DNA of 47,587 nucleotides from a bacterium (GCA_026709025.1 JAPOTT010000042.1:1-47587), one strand, 5' to 3'; shown: positions 24,810-35,036, counted from the stretch's first letter. Program-made: numbers and translations. Notes: generated by a model from the sequence alone, not told the origin.

Positions 24810-27779
24810 TTGCCAGCAAAAATCCGGTTATATGAGCTTGCTCGTGAGCTCGGTCTTGGTAATCCCGAGATCGTTGAACTCTGTGGCAATTTAGGGATCG
24901 GTGTAAAGAGCCCTTCATCTAGCATTGAGGTTGCTCAAGCCGATCGGGTACGGCGTCGCGCCATGCGTGATGAGCTGGGAATCTTCGGTGAGCCCGAGCC
25001 TAAGCCCGAACCAGAACCCGAACCAACCCCAGTACCGCAACCGGAGCCCTCACCAGACAAAGTAGCTGTTGAGCCTGAGCCAGAGACGGTACCAGAACCT
25101 GAAGCTACTGAACCTGTAGTTGCTGAGCCTGAAGCTACTGAACCTGTAGTTGCTGAGGCTGTAGCTGCTGAGCCTGAGCCAGAACCACCATCAGAACCGG
25201 TACCAGCACCAGAGCCCGAGTCAGCATCAAAGTCAGAACCAGAGCCTGTAGCTGCTGAACTTCCCGATGAGCCTGCGCCTAAGCCCGAATCAGAAAAGGC
25301 CGATAAACCAGATCGGGTAGTTACCTCAAGCGGCGACTTGCCGCCTCGTCAGCGCCCTGCACCCTCGCCAGCTGATTGGATTGTTGAACCTGTAGGTTCT
25401 GCTCCCTCGCAGCCTCCAGCGCAGGTGCAAACTCCACCTCCAGCGCCGCCGCCCGCCTCAACCGAAACACCTGCGCCCCCGCCAGCTCCAGCCCCAGTGC
25501 AAACTCCAGTTCAGCCCGCAGCCGCGCGTGTTGTTGCTACCCCCGAACCCGAAGCAAAATCCTCACAACCAACAGCACCTGTAGAGGCTAAGACACCGCT
25601 TTCGGCATCGGGCAAGCCCATTCCACCTCCGCCAGGGCGCCCAAAGTCTGCTTCGGGCAAGCCCATTCCACCGCCTCCGGGTCGTGGCGGTCGTAATCAG
25701 ACAGCAACCGGCCCTCGCCGTAGCCCACGGGGCCCAGGTCGACAGCAAGCATCCACATCGGCGGGCCCTAGCGGTTCTAGATCTGCATCCAAGCCAGCTC
25801 CAGTTGGAAGGCAAGGTCCTCCGGGGCCCTTGCCTAGTCCACCAAGCGGCGGGCCGGGTGGTAGTCGTGGTCGTGGTGGCCCGCAGCGTCCCCAGCAAAG
25901 ACGGCGCAAGAGCAGGCGGCGTCGGCGGGTAGCCGAAGAGCTCCAGCCCATGAGCGTGTTGGAGTACACCCCCACCGAGGCGCCTGCACCTGTTGGCGAG
26001 GTTGTTATCGAACGGGCCTGTTCGCCTTTGGAGGTGGGCCCCAAGCTCAACCAAACAGCTGCTGATGTGGTGCGTTTTTTGATGCAGCAGGGGGAGATGG
26101 TAACCGCCACACAGTCGCTGAGCGACGAGATGATTGAGCTGTTTGCAGCTGAGATAGGTGCTGAGGTGCGCTTGGTGGACCCAGGCGAAGAACAGGAAAG
26201 AGAACTGCTCAAGCTGCTTGAAGCCGACCAGCTCTTAGATAGCGTGCAAGAAGATCTACCAATGCGACCCCCGGTGATTACCGTGATGGGTCATGTGGAT
26301 CATGGTAAGACCAAGCTGTTGGATCAGATACGCAGCGCAAAGGTGGCAGAAGGAGAGGCTGGGGGCATCACCCAGCACATTGGGGCCTATCAGATAGAAA
26401 AAGCTGGTCGCACGCTGACCTTTATAGATACCCCAGGCCACGCTGCTTTCACTGCTATGCGCGCTAGGGGTGCAGATGCAACAGACATTGTGGTGCTGGT
26501 GGTAGCCGCTGATGACGGTGTCATGCCGCAAACCTTGGAGGCCATCAGTCATGCTCGGGCCGCCGAGGTGCCTATTGTGGTGGCTGTCAACAAAGTAGAT
26601 CGCAACAACGCCGATCCCAATCGCACCATGCAGCAGCTTTCAGAGCAGAACTTGGTACCAGAGCAGTGGGGTGGCGACACCATCATGGTGGAGATTTCAG
26701 CTCTGCAAAACTTAGGGATAGACGATTTGTTGGAGCAGCTAGCGGTGGTAGCTGAGGTGGAAGACCTAACCGCTAATCCCCAAGGTCGGGCTCAAGGTGT
26801 GGTGTTGGAATCCAACTTGGACACAGGTCGTGGCCCCGTAGCCACGCTGCTGGTGCAACAAGGCACCCTCAAGCGCGGCGATCCAGTGGTGGCTGGCGCA
26901 GCATGGGGACGCGCTAGGGCGCTGCTAGACGACAAAGGTAATCAGATAGCCCAAGCCTGTCCTTCGCAGCCGGTGCAGGTGTTGGGTTTGTGCGATGTTG
27001 CCACCGCTGGTGACAGCTTCGTGGTGGCTCCCAACGAGAAGGTAGCCGCTAAGGTAGCTCAAACCCGAGAGCACTCCCAGCGGATTGCCAGCATTGGGCG
27101 AGATGCTGCTGTTACTGCTGGCGGTGCTCGTTTAGAAGACATCTTTAGTCAGATTCAAGCAGGAGAGACCGCCACCTTAAATCTGATCGTCAAAGCAGAC
27201 GTAAACGGGTCGCTAGAGGCAGTAGTGGATAGTCTCAAGCGTCTAGAGCGTGACGATGTGCAGCTGGCTTTTGTGCATCGTGGCGTGGGTGGTGTCACGG
27301 CTAACGATATTCAACTAGCGGCTGCTGCGAATGCCACGATCATCGGCTTCAACGTGCGGCCCGATCGCAAGGCCCGTGAGATGGCTGATTTGGAAAAGGT
27401 GGAGATACGTACTTACGAGATTATCTACAAGCTCCTAGAAGACATTGAGAACGCTATGGTGGGAATGCTGGCACCTGAGTTTGAAGAGGTAGTAACCGGC
27501 GACGCTGAGGTGCGGGAGATATTTCGGGTGCCGCGCATCGGGGCTGTGGCAGGTTGTTATGTGCTCAACGGTGTCATCACACGAGGTTCTAAGGTGCGCT
27601 TTTTGCGGGATGGCGCTGTTATCTGGCGTGGTCAGATATCCTCGCTCAAGCGATTCAAAGAAGATGTGCGTGAGGTGCAGTCGGGCTATGAGTGCGGTAT
27701 CGGTTTATCGGATTTCCAAGACCTCAAGCAGGGCGATGTGATTGAGACCTTTGAGGAGCGAGCAGTCGCTCAAACTTGA
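24810..27779 (+). CDS. infB: Translation initiation factor IF-2
   Basis: 989 residues. GTPase that places initiator tRNA on the 30S subunit. An IF2_N domain opens the protein ([20 protein letters not shown]), followed by a Pro/Glu/Ala region (about 62-300), a Gly/Arg-rich basic region with twice-repeated [13 protein letters not shown], a second IF2_N part near 395-460, then the G domain: GHVDHGKT (494-501), DTPGH (540-544), NKVD (594-597). Domains II, III and IV follow. TTG 24810 is the likely start, as it begins right at the conserved domain. Both the usual neighbour ylxR and any other gene are missing between nusA and infB. Confidence 0.97.
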   Translation: MPAKIRLYELARELGLGNPEIVELCGNLGIGVKSPSSSIEVAQADRVRRRAMRDELGIFGEPEPKPEPEPEPTPVPQPEPSPDKVAVEPEPETVPEPEATEPVVAEPEATEPVVAEAVAAEPEPEPPSEPVPAPEPESASKSEPEPVAAELPDEPAPKPESEKADKPDRVVTSSGDLPPRQRPAPSPADWIVEPVGSAPSQPPAQVQTPPPAPPPASTETPAPPPAPAPVQTPVQPAAARVVATPEPEAKSSQPTAPVEAKTPLSASGKPIPPPPGRPKSASGKPIPPPPGRGGRNQTATGPRRSPRGPGRQQASTSAGPSGSRSASKPAPVGRQGPPGPLPSPPSGGPGGSRGRGGPQRPQQRRRKSRRRRRVAEELQPMSVLEYTPTEAPAPVGEVVIERACSPLEVGPKLNQTAADVVRFLMQQGEMVTATQSLSDEMIELFAAEIGAEVRLVDPGEEQERELLKLLEADQLLDSVQEDLPMRPPVITVMGHVDHGKTKLLDQIRSAKVAEGEAGGITQHIGAYQIEKAGRTLTFIDTPGHAAFTAMRARGADATDIVVLVVAADDGVMPQTLEAISHARAAEVPIVVAVNKVDRNNADPNRTMQQLSEQNLVPEQWGGDTIMVEISALQNLGIDDLLEQLAVVAEVEDLTANPQGRAQGVVLESNLDTGRGPVATLLVQQGTLKRGDPVVAGAAWGRARALLDDKGNQIAQACPSQPVQVLGLCDVATAGDSFVVAPNEKVAAKVAQTREHSQRIASIGRDAAVTAGGARLEDIFSQIQAGETATLNLIVKADVNGSLEAVVDSLKRLERDDVQLAFVHRGVGGVTANDIQLAAAANATIIGFNVRPDRKAREMADLEKVEIRTYEIIYKLLEDIENAMVGMLAPEFEEVVTGDAEVREIFRVPRIGAVAGCYVLNGVITRGSKVRFLRDGAVIWRGQISSLKRFKEDVREVQSGYECGIGLSDFQDLKQGDVIETFEERAVAQT
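25098..25157. repeat. 30-bp exact tandem duplication in infB
   Basis: Two adjacent identical 30-bp units (25098-25127, 25128-25157) encode a repeated ten-residue Pro/Glu/Ala/Thr unit in the disordered part of IF-2. The frame is kept. Confidence 0.9.
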
Positions 27780-27810
27780 GCTTAGATATTCTTAGATTGC
27801 AACACCGTAT

Positions 27811-28185
27811 ATGGCTCGCCGACCCGCATCTCGCACTTCTCACTACCCCCGTTCGGCGCGCCTAGGCGAACTGCTGCGGGAGATACTTGCTGTAGAGCTA
27901 ACACGCCTAGAGGATGCGCGGTTGGAGTTGGCCAGCATCACCGGCGTAGATACCAGTTCTGAGTTGAGCCGTGCCACCGTGTACATCAGTGTGTTGGATG
28001 TTGCTGGCACCGCTGCTGCCCTAGAAGCACTACAAGAGCATCGCCTGGCTTTGAAGGGAGCGGTGGCTCGCTCCGATGCAGTGCGTAGGGTGCCAGATTT
28101 AGAGTTTGCGTTAGACCCCGCTATTGCTGCGGGTGAGCGGGTGGATCAGATATTGCGAAGTTTGGCCAACGAGGAAAATCGGTGA
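27811..28185 (+). CDS. rbfA: Ribosome-binding factor A
   Basis: 124 residues with the KH-like RbfA fold. It binds the 30S precursor and helps mature the 5' end of 16S rRNA. The N-terminus shows SARLGELLREILAVEL, the middle has ITGVDTSSELSRATVYISVL, and the C-terminal part VRRVPDLEFALDPAIAAGERVDQIL is typical. Start ATG 27811 lies 31 bases after infB. The stop overlaps the truB start as GTGA. Confidence 0.95.
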   Translation: MARRPASRTSHYPRSARLGELLREILAVELTRLEDARLELASITGVDTSSELSRATVYISVLDVAGTAAALEALQEHRLALKGAVARSDAVRRVPDLEFALDPAIAAGERVDQILRSLANEENR

Positions 28186-29069
28186 GCGGGCTAGAAGGCT
28201 CGTTAGATGGGATCGCAGTTGTAGACAAGCAGGCCGGTTGGACATCGCACGATGTAGTGGCTAAGGCGCGGGGCATTTTTGGGACCCGCAAGATCGGTCA
28301 CGCGGGAACATTAGATCCTGATGCCACAGGGGTTTTGCTGCTTGGCGTTGGCCGGGCTACCCGTTTGTTACGGTTCATAACCCCGCTGCGCAAGCAGTAC
28401 AGCGGCGAGATGGTGCTGGGCAGCGAGACCACCACCTTGGATGCCTCCGGGGAGGTCTCCGCCACTTATGACATGGCCGCTGTGCAGCCACAACAGGTGG
28501 CTGAAGCCGCTTTGGCATTCGTGGGCGAGATTACCCAGGTGCCGCCCATGGTGTCGGCTGTGAAGGTAGGCGGGCAGCGCTTGTATGAGCTAGCACGCGC
28601 CGGTAAAGAGGTGCCACGTGCAGCTAGGCCAGTAACCATCTACTCTTTAGGGGTAACCCCGCTAGATGCTCAAGCGGGGGTGTATAGGCTGCAAGTTACC
28701 TGTTCTTCAGGAACCTTCATTAGGTCTTTAGCTGCAGACATAGGCACTGCGTTGGGGGGTGGGGCGCATTTGCGGGCCTTGTGCCGCCAAGCCATTGGTT
28801 CGTTTCACATCTCACAGGCGAAGCCGCTTACATCTGTTGAGATTTTGCCGTTGGCCGAGGTTATGCGTGACTATGCATCGGTTATCGTGAGCAATGCGGT
28901 GGCTAATCGGGTTGCAAACGGGCAGGTGCTAACGGTAGACGAATTAGGGGCCACAGGTACAGGGCCATGGGCGGTGTATGGCGTTGATGCTGAACTGTTG
29001 GCGGTGTACCAAGAACACGGTGTAGCTCGAGTGAAGCCCTGTGTGGTGATGGCTCGTGAACATCGCTAA
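28182..29069 (+). CDS. truB: tRNA pseudouridine-55 synthase
   Basis: 295 residues. It makes pseudouridine at position 55 in the T-loop of tRNAs. Near the N-terminus are VVDKQAGWTSHDVV and KIGHAGTLDPDATGVL with catalytic Asp45. The later blocks SGEMVLGSETTTLDASGE, VPPMVSAVKVGGQRLYELAR and CSSGTFIRSLAADIG are the usual TruB motifs. The C-terminal domain (about 235-295) has a PUA-like length. GTG 28182 overlaps rbfA and translation is probably coupled. Confidence 0.96.
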   Translation: MSGLEGSLDGIAVVDKQAGWTSHDVVAKARGIFGTRKIGHAGTLDPDATGVLLLGVGRATRLLRFITPLRKQYSGEMVLGSETTTLDASGEVSATYDMAAVQPQQVAEAALAFVGEITQVPPMVSAVKVGGQRLYELARAGKEVPRAARPVTIYSLGVTPLDAQAGVYRLQVTCSSGTFIRSLAADIGTALGGGAHLRALCRQAIGSFHISQAKPLTSVEILPLAEVMRDYASVIVSNAVANRVANGQVLTVDELGATGTGPWAVYGVDAELLAVYQEHGVARVKPCVVMAREHR

Positions 29070-29078
29070 AGTTGGCAT

Positions 29079-30038
29079 TTGGTGCAGGTAATTCGGGATT
29101 CAGACCTCACAAAAAGCGCTCAGCCTACTGCTGTGAGCATCGGTGTTTACGACGGTGTGCATGTGGGCCATCAAGAGGTGCTACGACAACTGCTAGTGCG
29201 TGCCGAGCACTTAGGGGTGGTGCCTGCTGTTGTTACCTTTGACCGCCATCCTGCCTTAGTTTTGCGGCCTCAGAACGCGCCTTTGTTGTTGAACACGCTG
29301 GAACAAAAGCTAGAACTACTAGAGCGCGCTGGTATTGAGTATGTGTACTTGGTGGAGTTCTCTCCCGACAGAGCCCACACAGCTCCAACAGATTTTGTGC
29401 GCCAAGTATTTGTAGACAGCTTGCAGGCTAGCTGCGTGGTTGTAGGAGAGGATTTTCACTTTGGAAAAGGGCGTGAGGGCAACGTAGATCTGCTGGAAAA
29501 GCTCGGCATGGAAATGGGTTTTGAAGTTCAAGGCTTGCAGTTGGTGCATCATCACCACGCTTGGCCTGAGCCAGTGTCGTCAACTGCGGTGCGACGGGCG
29601 TTAGCAGGTGGAGATGTGCGAACTGCTACTACCATGTTGGGTCGTTATCACGAAACTAGGGGAACGGTGGTGCCGGGGGATCGTAGGGGTATGGGGATTG
29701 GGTTCCCCACGGCCAACATTGCTGTATCTATGGAGATGGCCATGCCTGCTGATGCTGTGTATGCCGGGTGGTACACCCGCCCCGATAGCACTCGCTATAT
29801 GGCAGCAATCAACATTGGTCGAAGGCCCACATTTTATGAGCATGCTCAGCAGTCCCTCTTGGAGGCGCATTTGCTGGACTTTGAGGATGACCTTTACGGA
29901 TCTGAGGCAAAGGTGGAGTTTGTGGAGTTGCTGCGGAGTGAGCATCGCTTTGATGGTATTGAGGCTTTGGTAAAGCAACTGCATGTTGATGTCGACCAAG
30001 CCCGTGAGGTGTTGACCGCCGAGCCTGCTGACAAATAG
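29079..30038 (+). CDS. ribF: Bifunctional riboflavin kinase/FAD synthetase
   Basis: 319 residues. It phosphorylates riboflavin to FMN and adenylates FMN to FAD. The N-terminal nucleotidyltransferase domain has IGVYDGVHVGHQ with HVGH (28-31), VTFDRHP (52-58) and VVGEDFHFGKGREGN. The C-terminal kinase domain has GDRRGMGIGFPTAN (200-213). Start is TTG 29079 or the next codon, GTG 29082; the second is at least as likely. It ends the long central run and is a usual neighbour of truB. No FMN-riboswitch-like structure was found upstream. Confidence 0.95.
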   Translation: MVQVIRDSDLTKSAQPTAVSIGVYDGVHVGHQEVLRQLLVRAEHLGVVPAVVTFDRHPALVLRPQNAPLLLNTLEQKLELLERAGIEYVYLVEFSPDRAHTAPTDFVRQVFVDSLQASCVVVGEDFHFGKGREGNVDLLEKLGMEMGFEVQGLQLVHHHHAWPEPVSSTAVRRALAGGDVRTATTMLGRYHETRGTVVPGDRRGMGIGFPTANIAVSMEMAMPADAVYAGWYTRPDSTRYMAAINIGRRPTFYEHAQQSLLEAHLLDFEDDLYGSEAKVEFVELLRSEHRFDGIEALVKQLHVDVDQAREVLTAEPADK

Positions 30039-30102
30039 CTCATCGTCACTCTTTCGAGGCTTCGGTATTGTTTGGAGGCTTAGGCTGTGAGACACTAGAG
30101 GC

Positions 30103-30489
30103 GTGCCACTGTCGGAGGACGAACAACGTATCCTCAGCGAGATTGAGGACCAACTTTATGAAACCGACCCAGCGCTGGCCCGAGAGGTGGGGCGCACAAC
30201 GGTTTTTACGCATCCAGCTCGCAATTTGCGTTTGGCTGTGTTGGGCTGCATTGTCGGGCTCATCTTTATGATCCTCACACTGTCTACCTCTTTTTGGCTG
30301 TCTTTTGTGGGCTTTTTGGTGATGTTGGCAGCAGCGCTGTGGGCGTGGAGCAGCTTGCGTAAGCTAGGGCGCTTCGGCATGCAGCAGATCAGCGACAGCA
30401 TCAACCGCGGTGAGGTAAGCAGCTTTCTGCGTTCGCCGGGGCGACGCATTATGAACCGAATGCGCCGCGACGACACCGGGCGCAACTAG
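30103..30489 (+). CDS. DUF3040 family membrane protein
   Basis: 128 residues. The N-terminus MPLSEDEQRILSEIEDQLYE is the hallmark of DUF3040, a family almost confined to actinobacteria. Two membrane helices follow (about 43-62 and 66-85), then a basic tail. The function of the family is unknown. GTG 30103 is preceded by TAGAGG with short spacing. The stop TAG shares the tetranucleotide CTAG (30486-30489) with the stop of the convergent transglutaminase gene. Confidence 0.88.
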   Translation: MPLSEDEQRILSEIEDQLYETDPALAREVGRTTVFTHPARNLRLAVLGCIVGLIFMILTLSTSFWLSFVGFLVMLAAALWAWSSLRKLGRFGMQQISDSINRGEVSSFLRSPGRRIMNRMRRDDTGRN

Positions 30490-32813
30490 CGCCGCCTGAA
30501 GTTCCACGGTAAGTAGGTGGCCAACAGCCTCTGTGAGCGCCGCAGACGGAGGTTGACTTCAGAGCGAACCGCTAGAGCCCAAGTGTGCGCCAGCACCTTT
30601 TGATCTTCGCTGGGATCTGACGGGGCAAAGGTGGCTGCAGCAGCTAGCTTGCTGAGCTGATGCAGTTCTTTGTTATGCAGTGGTACTTGCTGGATGGCTC
30701 GGTGGGCAAACTCTTCATGCGTCTCTGAGACCTCTGGGGTGATGCGACAGAACCTAAGGGCACCGATGGTGTCAGCCCAGAGCATCTGAATGTGGTCTCT
30801 GTTGCTAGACAGCCTGCGATGTCTGCGCCAGCGCCGCAACTTAGCAACAGCAGGCACAAGTACCGCAAACAAAACAAACCCCGCAGCTACAGCTAGGGTT
30901 ACCCAAACCCAGCTGCTGATTGTGCTGTTCTGGGCGGCGTTTTGAGTTTGGCTGCCAGAGGTTTCCAGAGCCTGTTGAGCGATGAGGCTTTGTAGGTCTA
31001 TCTCATCTGAAGGTACCTGTGAGGTAGGGCTGTCACCTGTTGCTAAGTTTTCTTGGGGTGGGTTCAAGCTAACGGCTTGGCTTTCAGCAACACCCGTATA
31101 GTTCCAGGCGTTGGGCGCGCCGCGACTAGGTGTGGGCTCAAACGCAACCCAGCCTGCGCCTTGTAAGTAGATCTCAGGCCACGCGTGGGCATGTTTGCCT
31201 CGTACCACAAACAGATTGGGATCGTCTGTGTCAGCTTCGCCCACCGTGAACCCAACGGCTACCCGCGCGGCTAGTCCCACCGAGCGGGCCATAGCCGCAA
31301 AGGTGCCCGCAAACTGCTCGCAGTAGCCACGCCGTGTAGCTAAGAACGTCTCAATTCGATCGTTGGAATGGCCCGTGGCCACGCTGTCGTCGTAGATGAA
31401 GTTGCCGTTGCGGAAGTAGTTCTGAAGCGCTAGGGCTTGTTCGTACCTTGAGGTAGCTTGCTGGGTGATTTGAGCTGCGGTATTGCGAACCTGCGGGCTG
31501 AAGTTATCTGGCAACAAGGTGTAGGCACCTAGTTCTGTGTTGAGGGGCATATCTACAGAGACAGCGTTAAGTTCTGTGGGGTTGAAGCGAGGCAGAGCGG
31601 ATTGCACGGTGTAGCTAAGCCCATTGGAGTTGCTAAGCGAGCGATCCACAATCAAGGTAGAAGAGGTAGGTTCGTAGCTGATCTGATTTGTTTCTGAGGT
31701 AACCCTGTAGGGCTCAAAGGCCGCAGGCAACCACACCGTGCTAAGTCGTTTGATGGTGAACTCTTGGGTGGAATCTTGCACCGTAGAGCCAGATTGGAAT
31801 AAAGAAGGCAACTGCGTGGAGCGAGATGCGTAGTCGGCACGAGACGACCAAATCTGTCCGTCGAATAGATTCAGAGAGGTGAGCCGCCAGTAAGACCGTT
31901 GCTGCGTTTTTACTTGAAACATAACGTCTTCAGAGCGGTTTACTAAGCGGCCGCGGATATCCACCAGCGGGCTGATTACCACGCGGTCGGCTGCTTCTTC
32001 GGAGCTACGGGTAGCATCTGTGAGATCGCGCGCGGCTTCTGTAAGGTTGATTATGGGGTCTTCGTTGTTGCTAAGCGCCGGTGCTGCCAGCAAAGCTGCG
32101 CATAGTCCTGCTGCACCAATTGCTGTACCTGCACCCAAAAGGGCTCTTCTAGCAGGCTTGGCCTTTTGTGCGCCGCCTAGCCATCTAGCGCCTGTGGTGC
32201 GCGTTGTGATCTTGCACACACATAGGAACAGCAACAGCACAGCTACTAAAACATAGGCACCGATGTTGCGGTAGCGGCTATCGCCAACCACCTCCACAAA
32301 GCTCACTGCCACAAGGGGCAACACCAACGCCAAATATGGAGACTTGGATCGCATGGCAGCCCAGTCCACAAAAAAGGCGATCATCCACACAGCAGCCATG
32401 GCGCTGATCACATAACCGGTAGCAGGTTCCACAGGCGCAGATGTGTCGCCAAAGCTAGCCCAAGCATCGCCAAGGTCTTGTCCCACCTGCGAGGCGGTGG
32501 TGCTAGTTGGCAGCGCCCAAAAGGTGGTGTTTGAGTAGTGAGTCCAAGTAATTAGCAGCACCAAACACACCGTGTCTACCAACGCTGCTGTTGGTAATTT
32601 GAGCTTCAAATAGCGCATCAGCAGCAAAAACAGGTGGCTTAATGTGACTGCCAACAACACTGATGTAACCCAACTTGTTCCCTCAAACAAACCGATTAGG
32701 CTTACAGCGGTGGCCCCGGTGAGGCTTGGGCCAACAAACTCTGTGGCTATCAGCCACGGCCAGGTTTCCCGCTGGTGTTGTTCAGCCAGAGTGGGCTTGT
32801 TGTGTTCACCCAT
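30486..32813 (-). CDS. TgpA-like membrane transglutaminase (DUF3488-transglutaminase-DUF4129)
   Basis: 775 residues. About six membrane helices occupy residues 20-245. An extracytoplasmic transglutaminase-like domain has the Cys-His pair C498 (RRGYCEQFAG) and H543 (HAHAWPEIYL); the third position is E559 in AFEPTP, where many members have Asp. A further helix (635-658) and a cytosolic DUF4129-like tail follow. Members of this family are encoded with MoxR and DUF58 proteins in many bacteria. The substrate is unknown; protein cross-linking or peptide bond chemistry at the outer face of the membrane is assumed. ATG 32813 overlaps the DUF58 gene by eight bases. Confidence 0.92.
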   Translation of the reverse strand: MGEHNKPTLAEQHQRETWPWLIATEFVGPSLTGATAVSLIGLFEGTSWVTSVLLAVTLSHLFLLLMRYLKLKLPTAALVDTVCLVLLITWTHYSNTTFWALPTSTTASQVGQDLGDAWASFGDTSAPVEPATGYVISAMAAVWMIAFFVDWAAMRSKSPYLALVLPLVAVSFVEVVGDSRYRNIGAYVLVAVLLLFLCVCKITTRTTGARWLGGAQKAKPARRALLGAGTAIGAAGLCAALLAAPALSNNEDPIINLTEAARDLTDATRSSEEAADRVVISPLVDIRGRLVNRSEDVMFQVKTQQRSYWRLTSLNLFDGQIWSSRADYASRSTQLPSLFQSGSTVQDSTQEFTIKRLSTVWLPAAFEPYRVTSETNQISYEPTSSTLIVDRSLSNSNGLSYTVQSALPRFNPTELNAVSVDMPLNTELGAYTLLPDNFSPQVRNTAAQITQQATSRYEQALALQNYFRNGNFIYDDSVATGHSNDRIETFLATRRGYCEQFAGTFAAMARSVGLAARVAVGFTVGEADTDDPNLFVVRGKHAHAWPEIYLQGAGWVAFEPTPSRGAPNAWNYTGVAESQAVSLNPPQENLATGDSPTSQVPSDEIDLQSLIAQQALETSGSQTQNAAQNSTISSWVWVTLAVAAGFVLFAVLVPAVAKLRRWRRHRRLSSNRDHIQMLWADTIGALRFCRITPEVSETHEEFAHRAIQQVPLHNKELHQLSKLAAAATFAPSDPSEDQKVLAHTWALAVRSEVNLRLRRSQRLLATYLPWNFRRR

Positions 32814-33948
32814 CTTTAACCCCTACAGGATCCAGTACAACTAAAGAGTTAGATCTGAACTTCAAACTTGATGTCTTTGAAAGCTCTTGTTGGATATCAT
32901 CTGTTTTTGCAGCAACGATAACTAGCACCCCACCTTTGTTTTCCATGCCAAGCCGTTCAACCGTTTTGTGAAGATCGGAGGTTTGATGAGATGTTGTGGG
33001 CGTGGGTTGCACCAGCGCTAGGTGTTCGTAGATGCGGTACAGGTGGGCTGTGTCAGATCCGTATCCGGTGTTGAAGTTGGCGCTGGTAGCGAAGCGGCAA
33101 TAGTCCCCTCGCTGTTGGGCAGCACAGCAAAGGCCAGCGGCCATAGATACCATAGCCTCGAAGAGTTCGTAGGTAGCGGGGTTACCTAGCGCACCGCTTG
33201 TGGTATCTAGCAGGACCGTTGTGTAGGTGTGGGAGTAGTCCTCCATTTGCCGCACGATCAGCGCATCTTGATGTGCTGAGCTTCTCCAGTGAATGCGCCT
33301 TGGGTCGTCACCGGTTTGAAATGGGCGTAGGCCGTGCAATTCGTCTGCGTGCTGGGGGATAGGGTTGCGTTTACCAGCATCTAACATGTTTGTGGGCTTG
33401 TTTTTGGGGGGTTGTACGGGGGCAAGCGTTGGGTAAATCAGCGCTTCTAGCTGTTGGCCTAGTTGGAACTTGCGAACAGCCACTGAAAGCGGATCGTGTA
33501 GTGTCAGATGCAACGGGCCGATTAGGGCTTTGCCGCGTTGTTGGGTGGGCAGGTTAAGTGAAACTGCGATCTCTTGATGGGGCTTGACCGGTGGCACCAT
33601 CAAGTTTGCAAACTCCGTTGGCCCCCATGTTGTTGCTGTGTTTTGTTTTGTTCTTTGCTGAGTGATCTGGATGGTTTCGGTAAGGGCCAGCACCGGGGAT
33701 CTCAACCGGCGCGGGTTGCGAAGGAGAATATGGATTTGGTTTTGGTCACCCACATGCACACGGCGAGCCCGAAGCGATTTGTGTATCAACGTCAGCGAAG
33801 GGCAAAGCCATACGTAGGCAATGCCAGACACAACCACCCCTAGGCCCGCTATCGCAACTACTACTAGCACCACAATGCCAAAGAGATAGCCTGATGCTGC
33901 TAGCAAAGCTGCTGCCATCAAGAGCCTCCAACCCTGTGATGTGAGCAT
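32806..33948 (-). CDS. DUF58 domain protein
   Basis: 380 residues. Two N-terminal membrane helices (about 8-47) are followed by a beta-rich part, then the DUF58 block with LRPFQTGDDPRRIHWRSSAH, the family hallmark, and a vWA-like C-terminal region (TVLLDTTSGALG). These proteins usually work with a MoxR ATPase as a chaperone pair, possibly for metal or cofactor insertion or protein assembly. It sits between moxR and the transglutaminase gene on the minus strand. ATG 33948 has the family-typical start in the first membrane helix. Confidence 0.92.
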   Translation of the reverse strand: MLTSQGWRLLMAAALLAASGYLFGIVVLVVVAIAGLGVVVSGIAYVWLCPSLTLIHKSLRARRVHVGDQNQIHILLRNPRRLRSPVLALTETIQITQQRTKQNTATTWGPTEFANLMVPPVKPHQEIAVSLNLPTQQRGKALIGPLHLTLHDPLSVAVRKFQLGQQLEALIYPTLAPVQPPKNKPTNMLDAGKRNPIPQHADELHGLRPFQTGDDPRRIHWRSSAHQDALIVRQMEDYSHTYTTVLLDTTSGALGNPATYELFEAMVSMAAGLCCAAQQRGDYCRFATSANFNTGYGSDTAHLYRIYEHLALVQPTPTTSHQTSDLHKTVERLGMENKGGVLVIVAAKTDDIQQELSKTSSLKFRSNSLVVLDPVGVKDG

Positions 33949-33967
33949 TGGTTGGTGTTGACGCCAG

Positions 33968-34921
33968 CTAGTTTGCTGGAGTTGGGATAGCGCTCAGGAT
34001 CTCTGCTATCACCTCTTTAGCTGTAGATGCGCCTGTGTGTGTTGAGGTATCCAATAGCAGCCGGTGAGCTAGCACTGGTTCGGCTAGCTGTTTGACATCG
34101 TCTGGTAGCACGAAATCTCGTGATTGAGCTGCTGCGCGCACACGGCTTGCCCTTTGCAATGCCAGCGTGGCGCGCGTGGACATTCCCAATATGGTGTTGG
34201 GGTGATTTCTGGTGGCCGTGGCAATTTGCACTAGGTAGCTGTTAATGGCTGGAGCAATGTATACCCCACAAGCTAGTTCTGCTAGCGCGCAGACCTCTTT
34301 GGGTTGCAGCACCGCGCCAAGGTGATCTAGCGGGTTTTGGGTGCCGATGGTGTCCAATATGTTCAGCTCAGCTTGTTTGGAGGGGTAGCCAACTTGGATC
34401 TTCATCAAAAACCTATCTAGTTGACTCTCTGGCAGAGGATAGGTGCCTTCATATTCAAGGGGGTTTTGGGTAGCTATCACCATGAAAGGTCGCGGCAGCA
34501 TGTGGGTGCTTTTGTCTACGGTTACTTGGCCTTCAGCCATCGCTTCTAGCAGTGCGGATTGTGTTTTGGGTGAGGCTCTGTTGATCTCGTCGGCAACCAT
34601 GATGCCTGCAAAAACAGGGCCGGGCTGGAACTCCAAAGTGTTTGCTGCTCTGTTCCAGATGGTTGTGCCTACCACATCTGAGGGCAGCAAGTCGGGGGTA
34701 CACGAGATACGGCCAAAATCGGCTTGGATTGAGACAGCCAATGCTTTAGCAAGGCTTGTCTTGCCAACACCAGGGGCATCTTCAATAAGCAGGTGCCCTT
34801 CGGCCAAAAGGCAGGTAACCGCTAATTCCAAAGCTTCGGGCTTACCCAAGATGGCCTTGCCTACATTGGCAGCGATGGCTTGGAAATGCTCAGCAAACTG
34901 TGTGTGAGGTGTGGTGGTCAT
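33968..34921 (-). CDS. MoxR family AAA+ ATPase
   Basis: 317 residues. The AAA_3 core shows Walker A APGVGKTS (49-56), Walker B VADEINR with D111 and E112, and the sensor ATQNP (150-154), followed by the family block YPLPESQLDRFLMK. The C-terminal lid domain is complete. MoxR ATPases act as chaperones for a vWA or DUF58 partner. Here the partner is the next gene, 19 bases on. First gene of a three-gene operon, with divergent control region shared with the MFS gene. Confidence 0.94.
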   Translation of the reverse strand: MTTTPHTQFAEHFQAIAANVGKAILGKPEALELAVTCLLAEGHLLIEDAPGVGKTSLAKALAVSIQADFGRISCTPDLLPSDVVGTTIWNRAANTLEFQPGPVFAGIMVADEINRASPKTQSALLEAMAEGQVTVDKSTHMLPRPFMVIATQNPLEYEGTYPLPESQLDRFLMKIQVGYPSKQAELNILDTIGTQNPLDHLGAVLQPKEVCALAELACGVYIAPAINSYLVQIATATRNHPNTILGMSTRATLALQRASRVRAAAQSRDFVLPDDVKQLAEPVLAHRLLLDTSTHTGASTAKEVIAEILSAIPTPAN

Positions 34922-34966
34922 AGATATCTAGTTGGGTTTCTAAGCTACCGCCACATAGCTCGCACT

Positions 34967-34997
34967 TGTGCCATAACACGATGTTGGCACATCGTGT
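34967..34997. promoter_or_regulatory. Two overlapping perfect inverted repeats in the moxR/MFS divergent region
   Basis: TGTGCCA (34967-34973) is inverted as TGGCACA (34985-34991), and ACACGATG (34976-34983) as CATCGTGT (34990-34997). Both are perfect and overlap, so only one can form a hairpin at a time. They sit about 40 bases from the MFS GTG and 46 from the moxR ATG. Operator sites for one or two dimeric regulators are the simplest reading; no regulator gene is adjacent. Confidence 0.5.
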
Positions 34998-35036
34998 AGC
35001 CAGATAGGGCATTTTGGCAAGTACCCTCAACAGGTC

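Noticed and set aside
25563-26054. 163-residue minus-strand open frame
   Set aside because: It lies opposite the Pro/Arg/Gly-rich part of infB; the open frame follows from the biased codons of that region.
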